A stretch of 64,000 nt of DNA from Neisseria macacae ATCC 33926 (GCF_022749495.1 NZ_CP094241.1:1426001-1490000); one strand, 5' to 3'; counted from the stretch's first letter, positions 39,997-50,469 are shown. Program-made: numbers and translations. Notes: a model not told the origin generated them from the letters alone.

Positions 39997-41091
39997 TCAG
40001 CTCTGTTGTTCAACCAAAATCTGCTGCCATTTTTGTTGGCGGCGTGTTTTATCTTGTACTTGTCCTGCCAATTGACCGCAAGCTGCGTCAATATCGTCGC
40101 CACGCGTTTTGCGGACGGTTACCACGAATCCTGCCTGCTGCAAAATATCGCGGAAAACGCGGATATTTTCATTGGTAGATCGTTCGTAGCCGGAATTGGG
40201 GAAAGGATTGAACGGAATCAGATTGAATTTGCACGGTACGTCTTTTACCAGCTCAATCAGTTCGCGCGCATGCTGCGCCTTGTCGTTGACTCCGTCCAAC
40301 ATAACGTATTCAAAAGTAATGAAATCTCTTGGTGCTTTGACCAAATAGCGTTGACATGCCGCCATCAATTCTTTCAACGGATATTTTTTATTCAGCGGAA
40401 CGATTTGGTCGCGCACTTCGTCGTTGGAAGCATGAAGGGATACTGCCAGCGCAACAGGCATCGCATCGCGCAGCCTGTCCATTTGCGGCACCATACCCGA
40501 TGTGGAAACGGTAACGCGGCGGCGGCTGAGGCCGTAGCCATGATCGTCCAGCATGATGCTCAGCGCAGTAACGACATTTTCAAAGTTCGCCATTGGCTCA
40601 CCCATGCCCATCATGACTACATTGGAAATCACGCGTTCGTTTTTCGGCGTAACGCCCATTGCTTTATTTGCCCACCACAGTTGCCCAATGATTTCGGCAG
40701 CGGTCAGATTACGGTTGAAACCTTGGCGGCCGGTAGAACAGAAGGTGCATTCCAATGCGCAGCCGACTTGAGAGGAAATACATAACGTACCGCGTTCTGC
40801 TTCGGGAATAAACACCGTTTCCACGCCGTTGCCCGTTCCTACATCCAACAGCCATTTGCGCGTCCCATCGGCGGATTCTTGCGCCATCATCAGTTTGGGC
40901 ACATCCACGCTTGCCTGTTCGTTGAGTTTCAGGCGCAGGGATTTTGCCAAATCGGTCATTTCATCGAAACTTTGCGCACCGGCTTGGTGGATCCAGCGCA
41001 TGACTTGTTTGGCGCGGAACGGTTTTTCGCCCATCTCGGCAAAATGATGGGTCAGTCCGTTTAAATCATAATTCAGCAGATTGGTTTTCAT
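39997..41091 (-). CDS. rlmN: 23S rRNA (adenine-2503-C2)/tRNA methyltransferase RlmN
   Basis: 364 residues, radical-SAM enzyme that methylates A2503 of 23S rRNA and A37 of some tRNAs. The CxxxCxxC cluster is in GCALECTFCSTGRQG (Cys 111, 115, 118). The methyl-carrier cysteine is in the C-terminal GDDIDAACGQLAGQ (about 341). The SAM-binding GMGEPMANF is near 160-168. It opens the operon with pilW, rodZ and ispG. The upstream gap to ndk is 260 bases and contains a DUS terminator. Confidence 0.97.
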   Translation of the reverse strand: MKTNLLNYDLNGLTHHFAEMGEKPFRAKQVMRWIHQAGAQSFDEMTDLAKSLRLKLNEQASVDVPKLMMAQESADGTRKWLLDVGTGNGVETVFIPEAERGTLCISSQVGCALECTFCSTGRQGFNRNLTAAEIIGQLWWANKAMGVTPKNERVISNVVMMGMGEPMANFENVVTALSIMLDDHGYGLSRRRVTVSTSGMVPQMDRLRDAMPVALAVSLHASNDEVRDQIVPLNKKYPLKELMAACQRYLVKAPRDFITFEYVMLDGVNDKAQHARELIELVKDVPCKFNLIPFNPFPNSGYERSTNENIRVFRDILQQAGFVVTVRKTRGDDIDAACGQLAGQVQDKTRRQQKWQQILVEQQS

Positions 41092-41238
41092 GTGGTTTAT
41101 TTCTTGGTAAAGCTTTTAATAAAGGCTGTCGTGATAAATCTTGCAAATCCGGCGGATTAGTGCGTTGCATAGTGGGTTTGAACATGCACTGAATCTTGTT
41201 GAGCAAACAGCTTTTATTTCCAAGCTCCTTCTATCATA

Positions 41239-41278
41239 TTTTCAGACGACCCCCATTTGAGAAAGGTCGTCTGAAAAC
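41239..41278 (-). terminator. ndk DUS terminator
   Basis: ATTTTCAGACGACC and GGTCGTCTGAAAAC-type arms around a 14-base loop, upstream of rlmN and downstream of ndk on the minus strand. Confidence 0.65.
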
Positions 41279-41351
41279 AGATTGAGACAAACAATATCGA
41301 CAAAACCGTCCAAACGACCGAACCGGTCGGACGTTCGAACGGCATCTATCG

Positions 41352-41777
41352 TTAACGCGGGCAGATTTCGCTTTGGCTGAAGAAGTAGGCAATCTCGATT
41401 GCTGCGTTTTCCAGACTGTCAGAGCCATGTACGGCGTTTACGCTGAGAGATTCGGCAAAATCGGCACGTATCGTACCGGGAGCGGCTTCCGCAGGATTGG
41501 TCGCGCCCATCAGTTCACGGTTTTTTGCAACGGCATTTTCACCTTCCAACACCTGAATCATGACAGGACCGCTGGTCATAAAGGCAACCAAGCTGTCGTA
41601 AAAAGGACGCTCTTTATGGACAGCATAAAACTCTTGGGCTTCGCGCACGCTGAGGTGCTTCATTTTGGCGGCGACAATACGCAGTCCGTTTTCTTCAAAA
41701 CGGCTGTAAATTTTGCCGATTACATTTTTACCTACAGCATCGGGTTTAACGATGGAAATCGTGCGCTCAATAGCCAT
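41352..41777 (-). CDS. ndk: Nucleoside diphosphate kinase
   Basis: 141 residues, full length. The phosphorylated histidine is in NAVHGSDSLENA (His about 117). MAIERTISIVKPDAVGKNVI at the N-terminus and GATNPAEAAPGTIRADF are family signatures. It transfers gamma-phosphate among NTPs/NDPs to balance nucleotide pools. Upstream of the rlmN operon, ending in its own DUS hairpin. Confidence 0.98.
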   Translation of the reverse strand: MAIERTISIVKPDAVGKNVIGKIYSRFEENGLRIVAAKMKHLSVREAQEFYAVHKERPFYDSLVAFMTSGPVMIQVLEGENAVAKNRELMGATNPAEAAPGTIRADFAESLSVNAVHGSDSLENAAIEIAYFFSQSEICPR

Positions 41778-41895
41778 ATTATGTCCTTGTTTTTATTGCA
41801 TTGTACAATAGTCTGAGGTTGGGGAAAATGAACTGCTATTTTATCAAATTTCAGTTTACTTTGGGAAAAGCCGCTCTTTTTTCTTCTCCTGAATC

Positions 41896-43032
41896 TTATT
41901 TTTTCAACGTCAGATGCGGTTGTTCCAAATAAACTTCCGATTGCATTTCCACCATACGGCTGGCGGTACGGGTAAATTCTTCGGCGAAATCGCCTTCGAC
42001 ATAAATATCGTTTACGCCTACCGCGCTGGTGGCACAGAGTTTTACTCGGAAATCGTACAATACGTCAATCAGCCAAGTAAGACGGCGCGCTTCGGCTTTT
42101 TCCTGCGGCGTCAGACGTTCCAATCCTGATACGAACACCATTTCATAATGTTCGGCCAAATAGAGGTAATCGGCTTGCGAACGCGGACCAAAGCATAAAG
42201 CGCGGAAATCGAACCAAATGGCGCGCTCAGAATGGGCTTTGTGCGGAATTTCACGTCCGTGTATTACGCTGACACCGGGATTCAGTTCGGAAATTCCCGC
42301 CATTTCTTTAAACAAATCAACCAATTTCTGCTCGTTTTCTTCATTGTTGGGAACGAAGAAAATCTCAGCAGGACGTAAAGTACGCAGACGGTAGTCTTCC
42401 CCGCCATCAACATTTAAGACAGTCAGGCTGGATTCAATCAGCGCAATGGTCGGCAGAAAGCTGCTTCTGTTTTGACCTTGGGGATAAAGCTCGGACGGGG
42501 CATAGTTGGAAGTTGCCACCAAAACCACGCCTTCGCTCAACAAGTTTTCCAACAGGCGACCCAGAATCATCGCATCCGCAATATCGCTGACGTGAAATTC
42601 GTCAAAACACAATACGCGGGTCTCTTTGGCAATCTCGGCAGCAACTGCTTTTAAAGGGTTGGCTTCGCTTTTCAAGTCTTTCAAACGCTTATGGATTTCC
42701 GCCATAAAGGCATGAAAGTGGACACGGCGTTTGCGGCGGTATGGCAAGCAGCCGAAAAAAGCGTCCATCAAGAAACTTTTGCCGCGACCCACGCCGCCAT
42801 AAAAATACAGACCTTTCGGCACTTGGGGAGAGCGCAGGCTGCGCCCTAGGAAACGATTGCGTTTGCGTTTGAACATCATCAGTTCCGTCCACAAACGATC
42901 CAAATATTCAATCGCCCGCGCCTGTGCTTCATCGCGGATGAAATTCGGTTGTTCGGCTGCAGCCTGATACCAAGTCAGCGGGCTGTGGTTTTCAAACGGA
43001 GGGGCGACAAACAGTTGACCTCTATCACTCAT
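41896..43032 (-). CDS. zapE: Cell division protein ZapE (AFG1-like ATPase)
   Basis: 378 residues. Walker A is GLYFYGGVGRGKSFLMDAFF (about 70-89), Walker B VLCFDEFHVSDIADAMILGR (about 136-155), and a sensor-like VATSNYAPSELYPQG segment follows (about 170). This is the AFG1/ZapE pattern. ZapE associates with the Z-ring and modulates FtsZ under stress. Start codon 34 bases from a full-length Correia element (43067-43223), which could supply a promoter. Monocistronic by layout. Confidence 0.93.
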   Translation of the reverse strand: MSDRGQLFVAPPFENHSPLTWYQAAAEQPNFIRDEAQARAIEYLDRLWTELMMFKRKRNRFLGRSLRSPQVPKGLYFYGGVGRGKSFLMDAFFGCLPYRRKRRVHFHAFMAEIHKRLKDLKSEANPLKAVAAEIAKETRVLCFDEFHVSDIADAMILGRLLENLLSEGVVLVATSNYAPSELYPQGQNRSSFLPTIALIESSLTVLNVDGGEDYRLRTLRPAEIFFVPNNEENEQKLVDLFKEMAGISELNPGVSVIHGREIPHKAHSERAIWFDFRALCFGPRSQADYLYLAEHYEMVFVSGLERLTPQEKAEARRLTWLIDVLYDFRVKLCATSAVGVNDIYVEGDFAEEFTRTASRMVEMQSEVYLEQPHLTLKK

Positions 43033-43066
43033 ATCTGACCTTTATTATGTTTTTGGGTTTGACAAT

Positions 43067-43223
43067 TATAGTGGATTAACTTTAAACCATTACGGCGTTG
43101 CCTCGCCTTAGCTCAAAGAGAACGATTCTCTAAGGTGCTGAAGCACCAAGTGAATCGGTTCCGTACTATCTGTACTGTCTGCGGCTTCGTCGCCTTGTCC
43201 TGATTTAAAGTTAATCCACTATA
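43067..43223. repeat. Full-length Correia element (157 bp)
   Basis: Both ends carry TATAGTGGATTAACTTTAAA-type arms. It contains the insert absent from 107-bp copies: CTCAAAGAGAACGATTCTCT and AAGGTGCTGAAGCACCAAGT, the region known to hold the IHF-binding site in meningococcal CREE. It lies between ihfB and zapE and directly upstream of zapE. Confidence 0.95.
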
Positions 43224-43347
43224 CGTTTTATCAACGGGCAATCATTAAAAGAAACGTATTATAGATGATTTCAGACGACCCTATGAATTTTCCATTACAA
43301 ATTCCGCCCAAATTACGAAAACAATAGAGAACCATATTTTCAGACAA

Positions 43348-43373
43348 CAAAAACGCCGCATTTCTGCGGCGTT
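43348..43373 (-). terminator. ihfB (cmk-rpsA-ihfB) terminator
   Basis: AACGCCGCA - TTTC - TGCGGCGTT stem-loop with a T-run (TTTTTGTTG) on the minus strand, starting 14 bases after the ihfB stop. Confidence 0.85.
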
Positions 43374-43386
43374 CGTTTACTCAGGT

Positions 43387-43701
43387 TTAGTTGGCATTTT
43401 CTTGTAAAGCCAAGTCCACACGTTCACGCAATTCCTTACCGGGCTTGAAGTGGGGGACGTGTTTTTCAGGCACTTCCACACGTTCGCCGGTTTTGGGGTT
43501 GCGGCCGATACGGGCCGGGCGATGGTTCAAATCGAAGCTGCCGAAACCACGGATTTCAATACGCTGACCGCGAGCCAGCGAGCGGGTCATGGTATCAACC
43601 AAAACCTTTACGCTGTATTCGACGTCTTTTGCCAGCAATTGGTTACCGTTTTTCTCGGCAAAAACTTCTGCCAAACGAACCATTAATTCAGACTTCGTCA
43701 T
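43387..43701 (-). CDS. ihfB: Integration host factor beta subunit
   Basis: 104 residues. HU/IHF fold: MTKSELMVRLAEVFAEKNGN, RGQRIEIRGFGSFDLNHRPA, and the DNA-intercalating arm RIGRNPKTGERVEVPEKHVP with the tip proline. With IHF-alpha it bends DNA by about 160 degrees. It follows rpsA after ten bases, the classic rpsA-ihfB arrangement. Full-length CREE carry IHF sites, and one lies just downstream. Confidence 0.97.
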   Translation of the reverse strand: MTKSELMVRLAEVFAEKNGNQLLAKDVEYSVKVLVDTMTRSLARGQRIEIRGFGSFDLNHRPARIGRNPKTGERVEVPEKHVPHFKPGKELRERVDLALQENAN

Positions 43702-43711
43702 GTCTGCAACC

Positions 43712-45397
<1,686 letters not shown>

Positions 45398-45486
45398 ATA
45401 TACTCTTTTCGGTACACCGCCAAGGGGTGCGGGGTAGGTTGGAGAATGCCTGCCGCCCTTGGCACGGCAGGCTTTGAAAATAAATA

Positions 45487-45525
45487 TTTCAGACGACCTT
45501 CGGATGCTCCAAAGGTCGTCTGAAA
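45487..45525 (-). terminator. DUS inverted pair between cmk and rpsA
   Basis: ATTTCAGACGACCTT and AAGGTCGTCTGAAAC-type arms around a ten-base loop. It likely limits cmk readthrough so that rpsA has its own promoter. Confidence 0.65.
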
Positions 45526-45552
45526 CAAAACGCAGGGATTATACCCTAAATT

Positions 45553-46212
45553 TCAAACTTTATGATACCAATCAAGCACTTTTTTTACAGCTTCTTCGAT
45601 ACTCAGCCCACCCGTATCCAAAAGCTCCGCGTCGGGAAGCTGCTTTAAGGGCGCAACGCTGCGGCGGCGGTCCGCTTCATCGCGTGCCTCGATGTCCGAC
45701 AAAATCCGTTCAAATTCCAAGCCTTCGCATGGAATGCCGATTTGTTTGGCGCGGCGTTCCGCCCGTATTTTCGCACCTGCGGTCAGAAAAACCTTTAACG
45801 CCGCATCGGGGAAAACAACCGAACCCATATCGCGCCCGTCGGCGACCAAACCTTTTCCCGTTAGAAAATCACGCTGCCGCTGCAAAAGCGCGGCACGCAC
45901 TTTTGGCAACTGCGCCACCGCAGAAGCGCCCATGCCGATGGCTTCGCTGCGGATTTGTCCCGAAACGTCTTCATCATCCAAAAAAACCTGCGTGCCTTCA
46001 AAGCGGGCGGGCAGATTTTCCGCTAACGCGGCAACCGCCTCTTCATCGCTCCATTCCACATCCCGTTTCTTCGCGTACAGCGCGGTCAGGCGGTATAACG
46101 CGCCGGAGTCCAGATAATCGAACCCTAAAGCCTGAGCGACACGGGAAGCGACCGTTCCTTTTCCCGATGCACTGGGTCCGTCTATGGCGATGACTTTTTG
46201 TTTGGTATTCAT
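45553..46212 (-). CDS. cmk: Cytidylate kinase
   Basis: 219 residues. P-loop AIDGPSASGKGTVASRVAQA (about 9-28), CMP-binding YLDSGALYRLTALYA (about 35-49) and VADGRDMGSVVFPDAALKVF (about 130-149). It phosphorylates CMP and dCMP to the diphosphates. First of the cmk-rpsA-ihfB cluster common in proteobacteria. It stops before a DUS hairpin. Confidence 0.96.
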   Translation of the reverse strand: MNTKQKVIAIDGPSASGKGTVASRVAQALGFDYLDSGALYRLTALYAKKRDVEWSDEEAVAALAENLPARFEGTQVFLDDEDVSGQIRSEAIGMGASAVAQLPKVRAALLQRQRDFLTGKGLVADGRDMGSVVFPDAALKVFLTAGAKIRAERRAKQIGIPCEGLEFERILSDIEARDEADRRRSVAPLKQLPDAELLDTGGLSIEEAVKKVLDWYHKV

Positions 46213-46547
46213 ATTTTGGCTTTCTGAAATAATGCAGGAGGTCGTCTGAAAGGACGTATCAGGCAGGCATTATATAGATAATTATTTAATAATGAGAACC
46301 GAGGTCGTCTGAAAAAGCGTTTCAGACGACCTCTGGTGTCAATTGGAGCTTGGATATAAACCTGACTTTATTTGTTATTATTTCGTTTGGGTAATTCAGA
46401 TGAAGATTTGGCAGGTTAGGAGTAGGGCAGTTCAGTTTTGTTTTCAGGGGCTTGGTATATTTAATGGGTTGTTTGTAAATTAATGTTCATTTATGGGGTG
46501 AAACTGTATAATTCCCGCCGTTTGAATTGATTTGACGAGGCTTTTTG
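46213..46547. other. Divergent intergenic region between cmk and uraA
   Basis: Contains a DUS near 46240, the DUS pair at 46301-46333, and a uraA promoter candidate: TGTTCA (46484-46489), 17 bases, TATAAT (46507-46512). No gene seen. Confidence 0.5.
46301..46333. terminator. DUS inverted pair in the cmk/uraA spacer
   Basis: GAGGTCGTCTGAAAAA and TTTCAGACGACCTC enclose a five-base loop. It follows no stop codon, so its role may be uptake rather than termination. Confidence 0.5.
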
Positions 46548-47762
46548 ATGAACCAGCTTAAATTGGCGGTTTCCGGCGCGCAGATTTTGTTTGTGGCGTT
46601 CGGGGCGATGGTGCTTGTTCCGCTATTGACCGGACTGAATCCTTCTTTGGCACTTTTGGGGGCGGGTATCGGTACGCTGCTCTTTCAAATAGTCACCAAA
46701 CGTAAAGTGCCGATTTTCCTCGGTTCTTCTTTTGCCTTTATTGCGCCGATTATCTACTCCATTAAAACATGGGGCCTGCCTTCGACCATGTTCGGGCTGT
46801 TTGCGGCGGGTTTTATGTATTTTGTATTTGCCGCGCTGATTAAATGGCGCGGGCTGGCTACGGTCAACCGGCTGCTGCCGCCTGTGGTTATCGGGCCTGT
46901 GATTATGGTTATCGGTTTGTCTGTCGCTGCGGCCGCAAGTGAAATGGCAATGGGTAAATCCGGCGGAAACCAAGTGGTCGGCTATGCGGATGCACTGATT
47001 TTGTCGGGCTTTACGTTTGCCGTTACGGTGGTTGTGTCGGTTTTCGGCAGCCGCATGATGAAACTGGTTCCGATTTTAATCGGCGTGGCCGCAGGCTATA
47101 TTTTGGCTTTGGTGATGGGCTTGGTGGATACTGCCACCATCGCGGCTGCGCCGTGGTTTGCCGTACCACATTTTGAAACACCGCAAGTCAACTGGCAGGC
47201 AGCGCTGTTTATGCTGCCCGTCGCCATCGCGCCCGCCATCGAACACATCGGCGGCATCATGGCCATCGGCAATGTAACGGGCAACAACTACACCAAAGAC
47301 CCGGGTTTGGATAAAACGCTGGCTGGCGACGGATTGGGCGTATGCGTGGCAGGTTTGATCGGTGGTCCACCGGTAACGACTTATGGCGAGGTAACGGGCG
47401 CGGTGATGATTACGAAAAACAGCAATCCGGTCATTATGACTTGGGCGGCAATTTTCGCTATCGCTATGGCGTTTTTCGGCAAATTCAATGCTTTCCTCGC
47501 TTCCATCCCTCTGCCCGTAATGGGCGGTATCATGCTGCTTTTGTTCGGCACGATTGCTTCTTTGGGCATTAAAACGCTGGTAGATGCAAAAGTGGATTTG
47601 ATGCAGCCGAAAAATCTGGTGATTGTTAGCTCGGTTCTGACGGTTGGCGTCGGCGGCATGGCGGTTCATGTCGGTACGTTGAGTTTTGCCGGCGTCGGTT
47701 TGTGCGCCATTTTGGCAATCGTATTGAACTTCTTGCTACCGGATCCGAAGACGGAAAGTTGA
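46548..47762 (+). CDS. uraA: Uracil permease (NCS2 family, UraA-like)
   Basis: 404 residues, 12-14 helices. NCS2 features: QILFVAFGAMVLVPLLTGLN at the start, GSSFAFIAPI (TM3, substrate region), IAPAIEHIGGIMAIGNVTG with the substrate-binding Glu, and GGPPVTTYGEVTGAVMITKN (TM10 region). Imports uracil with protons. GACGAGG precedes the ATG at 46548; an in-frame TTG three bases earlier is unlikely. Followed by a DUS terminator and a CREE. Confidence 0.93.
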   Translation: MNQLKLAVSGAQILFVAFGAMVLVPLLTGLNPSLALLGAGIGTLLFQIVTKRKVPIFLGSSFAFIAPIIYSIKTWGLPSTMFGLFAAGFMYFVFAALIKWRGLATVNRLLPPVVIGPVIMVIGLSVAAAASEMAMGKSGGNQVVGYADALILSGFTFAVTVVVSVFGSRMMKLVPILIGVAAGYILALVMGLVDTATIAAAPWFAVPHFETPQVNWQAALFMLPVAIAPAIEHIGGIMAIGNVTGNNYTKDPGLDKTLAGDGLGVCVAGLIGGPPVTTYGEVTGAVMITKNSNPVIMTWAAIFAIAMAFFGKFNAFLASIPLPVMGGIMLLLFGTIASLGIKTLVDAKVDLMQPKNLVIVSSVLTVGVGGMAVHVGTLSFAGVGLCAILAIVLNFLLPDPKTES

Positions 47763-47785
47763 TTTGGCATTGCCGCCGATAAGGT

Positions 47786-47836
47786 AAAAAGGTCGTCTGA
47801 AATGGGGAATGCCTTGATTTCAGACGACCTTTTTTA
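47786..47836 (+). terminator. uraA DUS terminator
   Basis: AAAAAGGTCGTCTGAAAT and ATTTCAGACGACCTTTTTT with a 16-base loop, 24 bases after the stop. Confidence 0.82.
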
Positions 47837-47865
47837 GCAAAAAGATTTGATGTTGGAAAAAATAA

Positions 47866-48022
47866 TATAGTGGATTAACTTTAAACCAGTACGGCGTTGC
47901 CTCGCCTTAGCTCAAAGAGAACGATTCTCTAAGGTGCTGAAGCACCAAGTGAATCGGTTCCGTACTATCTGTACTGTCTGCGGCTTCGTCGCCTTGTCCT
48001 GATTTAAAGTTAATCCACTATA
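47866..48022. repeat. Full-length Correia element (157 bp)
   Basis: Same orientation and nearly the same sequence as 43067-43223 (CCAGTACGG instead of CCATTACGG near the left end). It lies 83 bases upstream of the hypothetical gene at 48106. Confidence 0.95.
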
Positions 48023-48105
48023 ATAGGTCGTCTAAAACGATATTCTTGCCATATAGATATATTGATATGTTAATATCCTATTTTTATTAAACAGGAATAG
48101 TAACC

Positions 48106-48669
48106 ATGTTGCACAAAATCGGGATCATGAGCGCGTTGATTTTAGGTCTTGCCATGCCGGCCGCTGCCGAATGTTTGATTGAAAAAGACAGTATCGCAGG
48201 AATTAAATTAGGGCAGAACTTAAAGCAGGTAAAACATAAATTCCCGAAGGCGAAAATGGAGAGAGAAAGCGATCCCGAAGGTGTGGCGTATGTTGCCATT
48301 ACACTGTCTAAAGACGTCATGGTTATCACCCATCAAGATGGAGACGACGATCCTGATGCTCCTATAAAACTCCATAAAAAAATTGATTCTTTGGAGACCT
48401 ACTCTCCCGCCTGTCACACGGCTTCGGGGGTACACCCGGGCATGAAGATCAAAGATGCAGAAGCCAAGCTGGGCAAAGTCAAAGAAGTCCACCTATCAGC
48501 AATCGAATCGCGTGAATACGCAATATTTACCCGTCAACCAAAACATTTTACATTTGAAGTGGAACGTGGAACAGGGATTTATCCGGGCAAAGGTGAAGCG
48601 CCGAATCAAACTCGGCGTTACCGTAAAACACGACATATCAGTTTGATTTCTGTATCTAAATATAACTGA
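48106..48669 (+). CDS. Secreted hypothetical protein
   Basis: 187 residues. Signal peptide MLHKIGIMSALILGLAMPAA with AAE cleavage near residue 22. The mature part has two similar short motifs, IAGIKLGQNLKQVKHKFPKA (about 31-50) and GVHPGMKIKDAEAKLGKVKE (about 107-126), like the repeat halves of periplasmic proteins with a G.k.G....v...lG pattern. The C-terminus is basic (NQTRRYRKTRHISLISV). No family recognised. AGGA lies before the ATG. It is flanked by two full-length CREE in opposite orientation. Confidence 0.7.
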   Translation: MLHKIGIMSALILGLAMPAAAECLIEKDSIAGIKLGQNLKQVKHKFPKAKMERESDPEGVAYVAITLSKDVMVITHQDGDDDPDAPIKLHKKIDSLETYSPACHTASGVHPGMKIKDAEAKLGKVKEVHLSAIESREYAIFTRQPKHFTFEVERGTGIYPGKGEAPNQTRRYRKTRHISLISVSKYN

Positions 48670-48899
48670 AGAGTAAGGTATTGGGCAGAAAGCTCACAAA
48701 GCCGGCTACGAAATAGAAAGGCTTTGGTATGTTTCAACCGGCTAAAAGCTCTGACAGACCATCGTCCAGACGGCTATGGATTTGAACAACCGCCGCCTTG
48801 CCATTCTTAGCTATCGATTCCGTTACACCAGACAGGTCGTCTGAAAACAGGATTTCCGTTTTCAGACGACCTTTTTGATGCTTACCTGCCTTAACCATT
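48670..48899. other. Spacer after the secreted hypothetical gene
   Basis: Holds the DUS terminator at 48833-48876. No other feature seen. Confidence 0.4.
48833..48876 (+). terminator. DUS inverted-pair terminator
   Basis: AGGTCGTCTGAAAAC and GTTTTCAGACGACCTTTTT around AGGATTTCC; 160 bases after the preceding stop. Confidence 0.75.
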
Positions 48900-49056
48900 T
48901 ATAGTGGATTAAATTTAAATCAGGACAAGGCAACGAAGCCGCAGACAGTACAGATAGTACGGAACCGATTCACTTGGTGCTTCAGCACCTTAGAGAATCC
49001 TTCTCTTTGAGCTAAGGCGAGGCAACGCCGTACTGGTTTAAAGTTAATCCACTATA
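48900..49056. repeat. Full-length Correia element (157 bp), inverted relative to 47866-48022
   Basis: Begins TATAGTGGATTAAATTTAAA and ends TTTAAAGTTAATCCACTATA. The IHF-site block is in the reverse direction (ACTTGGTGCTTCAGCACCTT). It lies about 95 bases upstream of cbpA. Confidence 0.95.
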
Positions 49057-49151
49057 TTTGTGCAACTAGAGTATTGAATCTATGCCTTCCGCCCTTATAA
49101 ATAGCAAATACGGCATAATGATTAACATGATAAAGACGGAAGAACAACGAT

Positions 49152-50096
49152 ATGGCAGAAAAAACCTATTACGAAATTCTCGGCGTGGACAAAACCGCCG
49201 ACGCCGACACCATTAAAAAGGCCTACCGCAAACTGGTACGCAAATACCATCCCGACGTCAGCAAAGAACCTGACGCCGCCGAGCGCACCGCCGAAATCAA
49301 CACAGCCTACGAAACCTTATCCGACCGTGAAAAGCGTGCCGAATACGACGAATTGCTGGCCAACCCCTACGGCCGCAGCGCAGGCGGCAATCCGTTCGGC
49401 GGCGCGCAATCCGGCGGCTTCCGCTACGAATACCGCGGAGGCGAACCTTTCGGTGCGGGCGATTTCAATTTTGAAGATTTGTTTGCCGGCTTCGGCCGCA
49501 GTCAGAGACAGGCGCACGCAAGGCCGGACGGTCCGATTAAAGGCGAAGACCAGCACGCCGAACTGAGTATCGATATTTACGCCGCTTATGTCGGCGCGGA
49601 GCGCTCATTAAGCCTGAACGTACCGACCGTGGACGAATACGGCCGCGTCGGTTATCAGACCAAAACCTTAAACGTCAAAATTCCCAAAGGCATTACCGAA
49701 GGCCAGCAAATCCGTTTGGCGGGACAGGGCCTGCCCGGCCACAACGGCGGCGCAAACGGCGATTTGTATCTGAAAATCAAGTTCCACGACAAACCCGATT
49801 TATACGTTAAAAACAAAAAAGACGTATACCAGACCATAGACGTCAAGCCTTGGGAAGCCGTATTGGGTGGCAAAATCATCGTTCCCACCGCAGCGGGACG
49901 TTTGCAGGTCAACCTGCCCGCCAACAGCCAAAACGGTAAAAGCATACGCCTGAAAGGCAAAGGCATTCCGGCCAAAGAAGCGGGCGATTTGTACCTCAAC
50001 ATCCGCATCAACGTTCCCAAGGCCGAAAGCGAAGCCGACCGCGCCGCATGGGCGCAGCTTGCCGCCCACTTTGACGGCAAAAGCGCATCAAACTGA
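49152..50096 (+). CDS. cbpA: CbpA-type DnaJ-class co-chaperone
   Basis: 314 residues. J domain 1-70 with HPD at 33-35 (YRKLVRKYHPDVSKEP), then a Gly/Phe-rich linker (about 75-130: GRSAGGNPFGGAQSGGFRYE), then two C-terminal beta domains (DGPIKGEDQHAELSIDIYAA, GDLYLKIKFHDKPDLYVKNK). It lacks the CxxCxGxG zinc fingers of DnaJ, which marks the CbpA group. It stimulates DnaK ATPase and may bind DNA. It is followed after 11 bases by its modulator gene. Confidence 0.93.
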   Translation: MAEKTYYEILGVDKTADADTIKKAYRKLVRKYHPDVSKEPDAAERTAEINTAYETLSDREKRAEYDELLANPYGRSAGGNPFGGAQSGGFRYEYRGGEPFGAGDFNFEDLFAGFGRSQRQAHARPDGPIKGEDQHAELSIDIYAAYVGAERSLSLNVPTVDEYGRVGYQTKTLNVKIPKGITEGQQIRLAGQGLPGHNGGANGDLYLKIKFHDKPDLYVKNKKDVYQTIDVKPWEAVLGGKIIVPTAAGRLQVNLPANSQNGKSIRLKGKGIPAKEAGDLYLNIRINVPKAESEADRAAWAQLAAHFDGKSASN

Positions 50097-50107
50097 AAGG
50101 ACAAACC

Positions 50108-50401
50108 ATGACGCAACACACCGACATTACCCTGACTTTCGAAGAAATCCTCGCTGCCAGCCGCTGCCGCCGCGATTGGCTGCTGGAGCTGATAGAGGAA
50201 GAAATCATCAGCGTAAACGGCCGGCCGGAACAAACTTTGTACAGCGGCTTCCAACTCGCCCGCATCCGCCGCGCCCAGCGCCTGAGCCGCGACTTCGATG
50301 CCGGCATTCCCGCGCTCGGCCTGATTATGCGCCTGCTGGACGAAGTGGAAGAATTGCGCAAGGCACAGCGGCCTTTATCCCTTCTGGATGAAGGCAAATA
50401 G
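50108..50401 (+). CDS. cbpM: CbpM-like chaperone modulator
   Basis: 97 residues, MerR-like helical. ITLTFEEILAASRCRRDWLL, LELIEEEIISVNG, then ARIRRAQRLSRDFDAGIPAL and a coiled tail LIMRLLDEVEELRKAQ. CbpM binds the J domain of CbpA and inhibits it. The tight linkage to cbpA (11-base gap) supports the call. Ends at a DUS pair whose left arm carries the variant AGGCCGTCTGAA. Confidence 0.85.
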   Translation: MTQHTDITLTFEEILAASRCRRDWLLELIEEEIISVNGRPEQTLYSGFQLARIRRAQRLSRDFDAGIPALGLIMRLLDEVEELRKAQRPLSLLDEGK

Positions 50402-50413
50402 CGGTCAACAAAA

Positions 50414-50452
50414 GAAGGCCGTCTGAAAAACAGTTTTCAGACGACCTTTTTT
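50414..50452 (+). terminator. cbpAM DUS terminator with a dialect-variant arm
   Basis: The left arm AAGGCCGTCTGAAAA has C where the usual sequence has T; the right arm TTTTCAGACGACCTTTTTT is standard. The stem therefore has one mismatch. Confidence 0.75.
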
Positions 50453-50469
50453 CAATACGGGAAACGAAA

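Noticed and set aside
46240..46547. Possible pyrimidine riboswitch or attenuator upstream of uraA
   Set aside because: Only a DUS hairpin and a plain promoter were seen; no antiterminator pair or U-tract hairpin close to the start.
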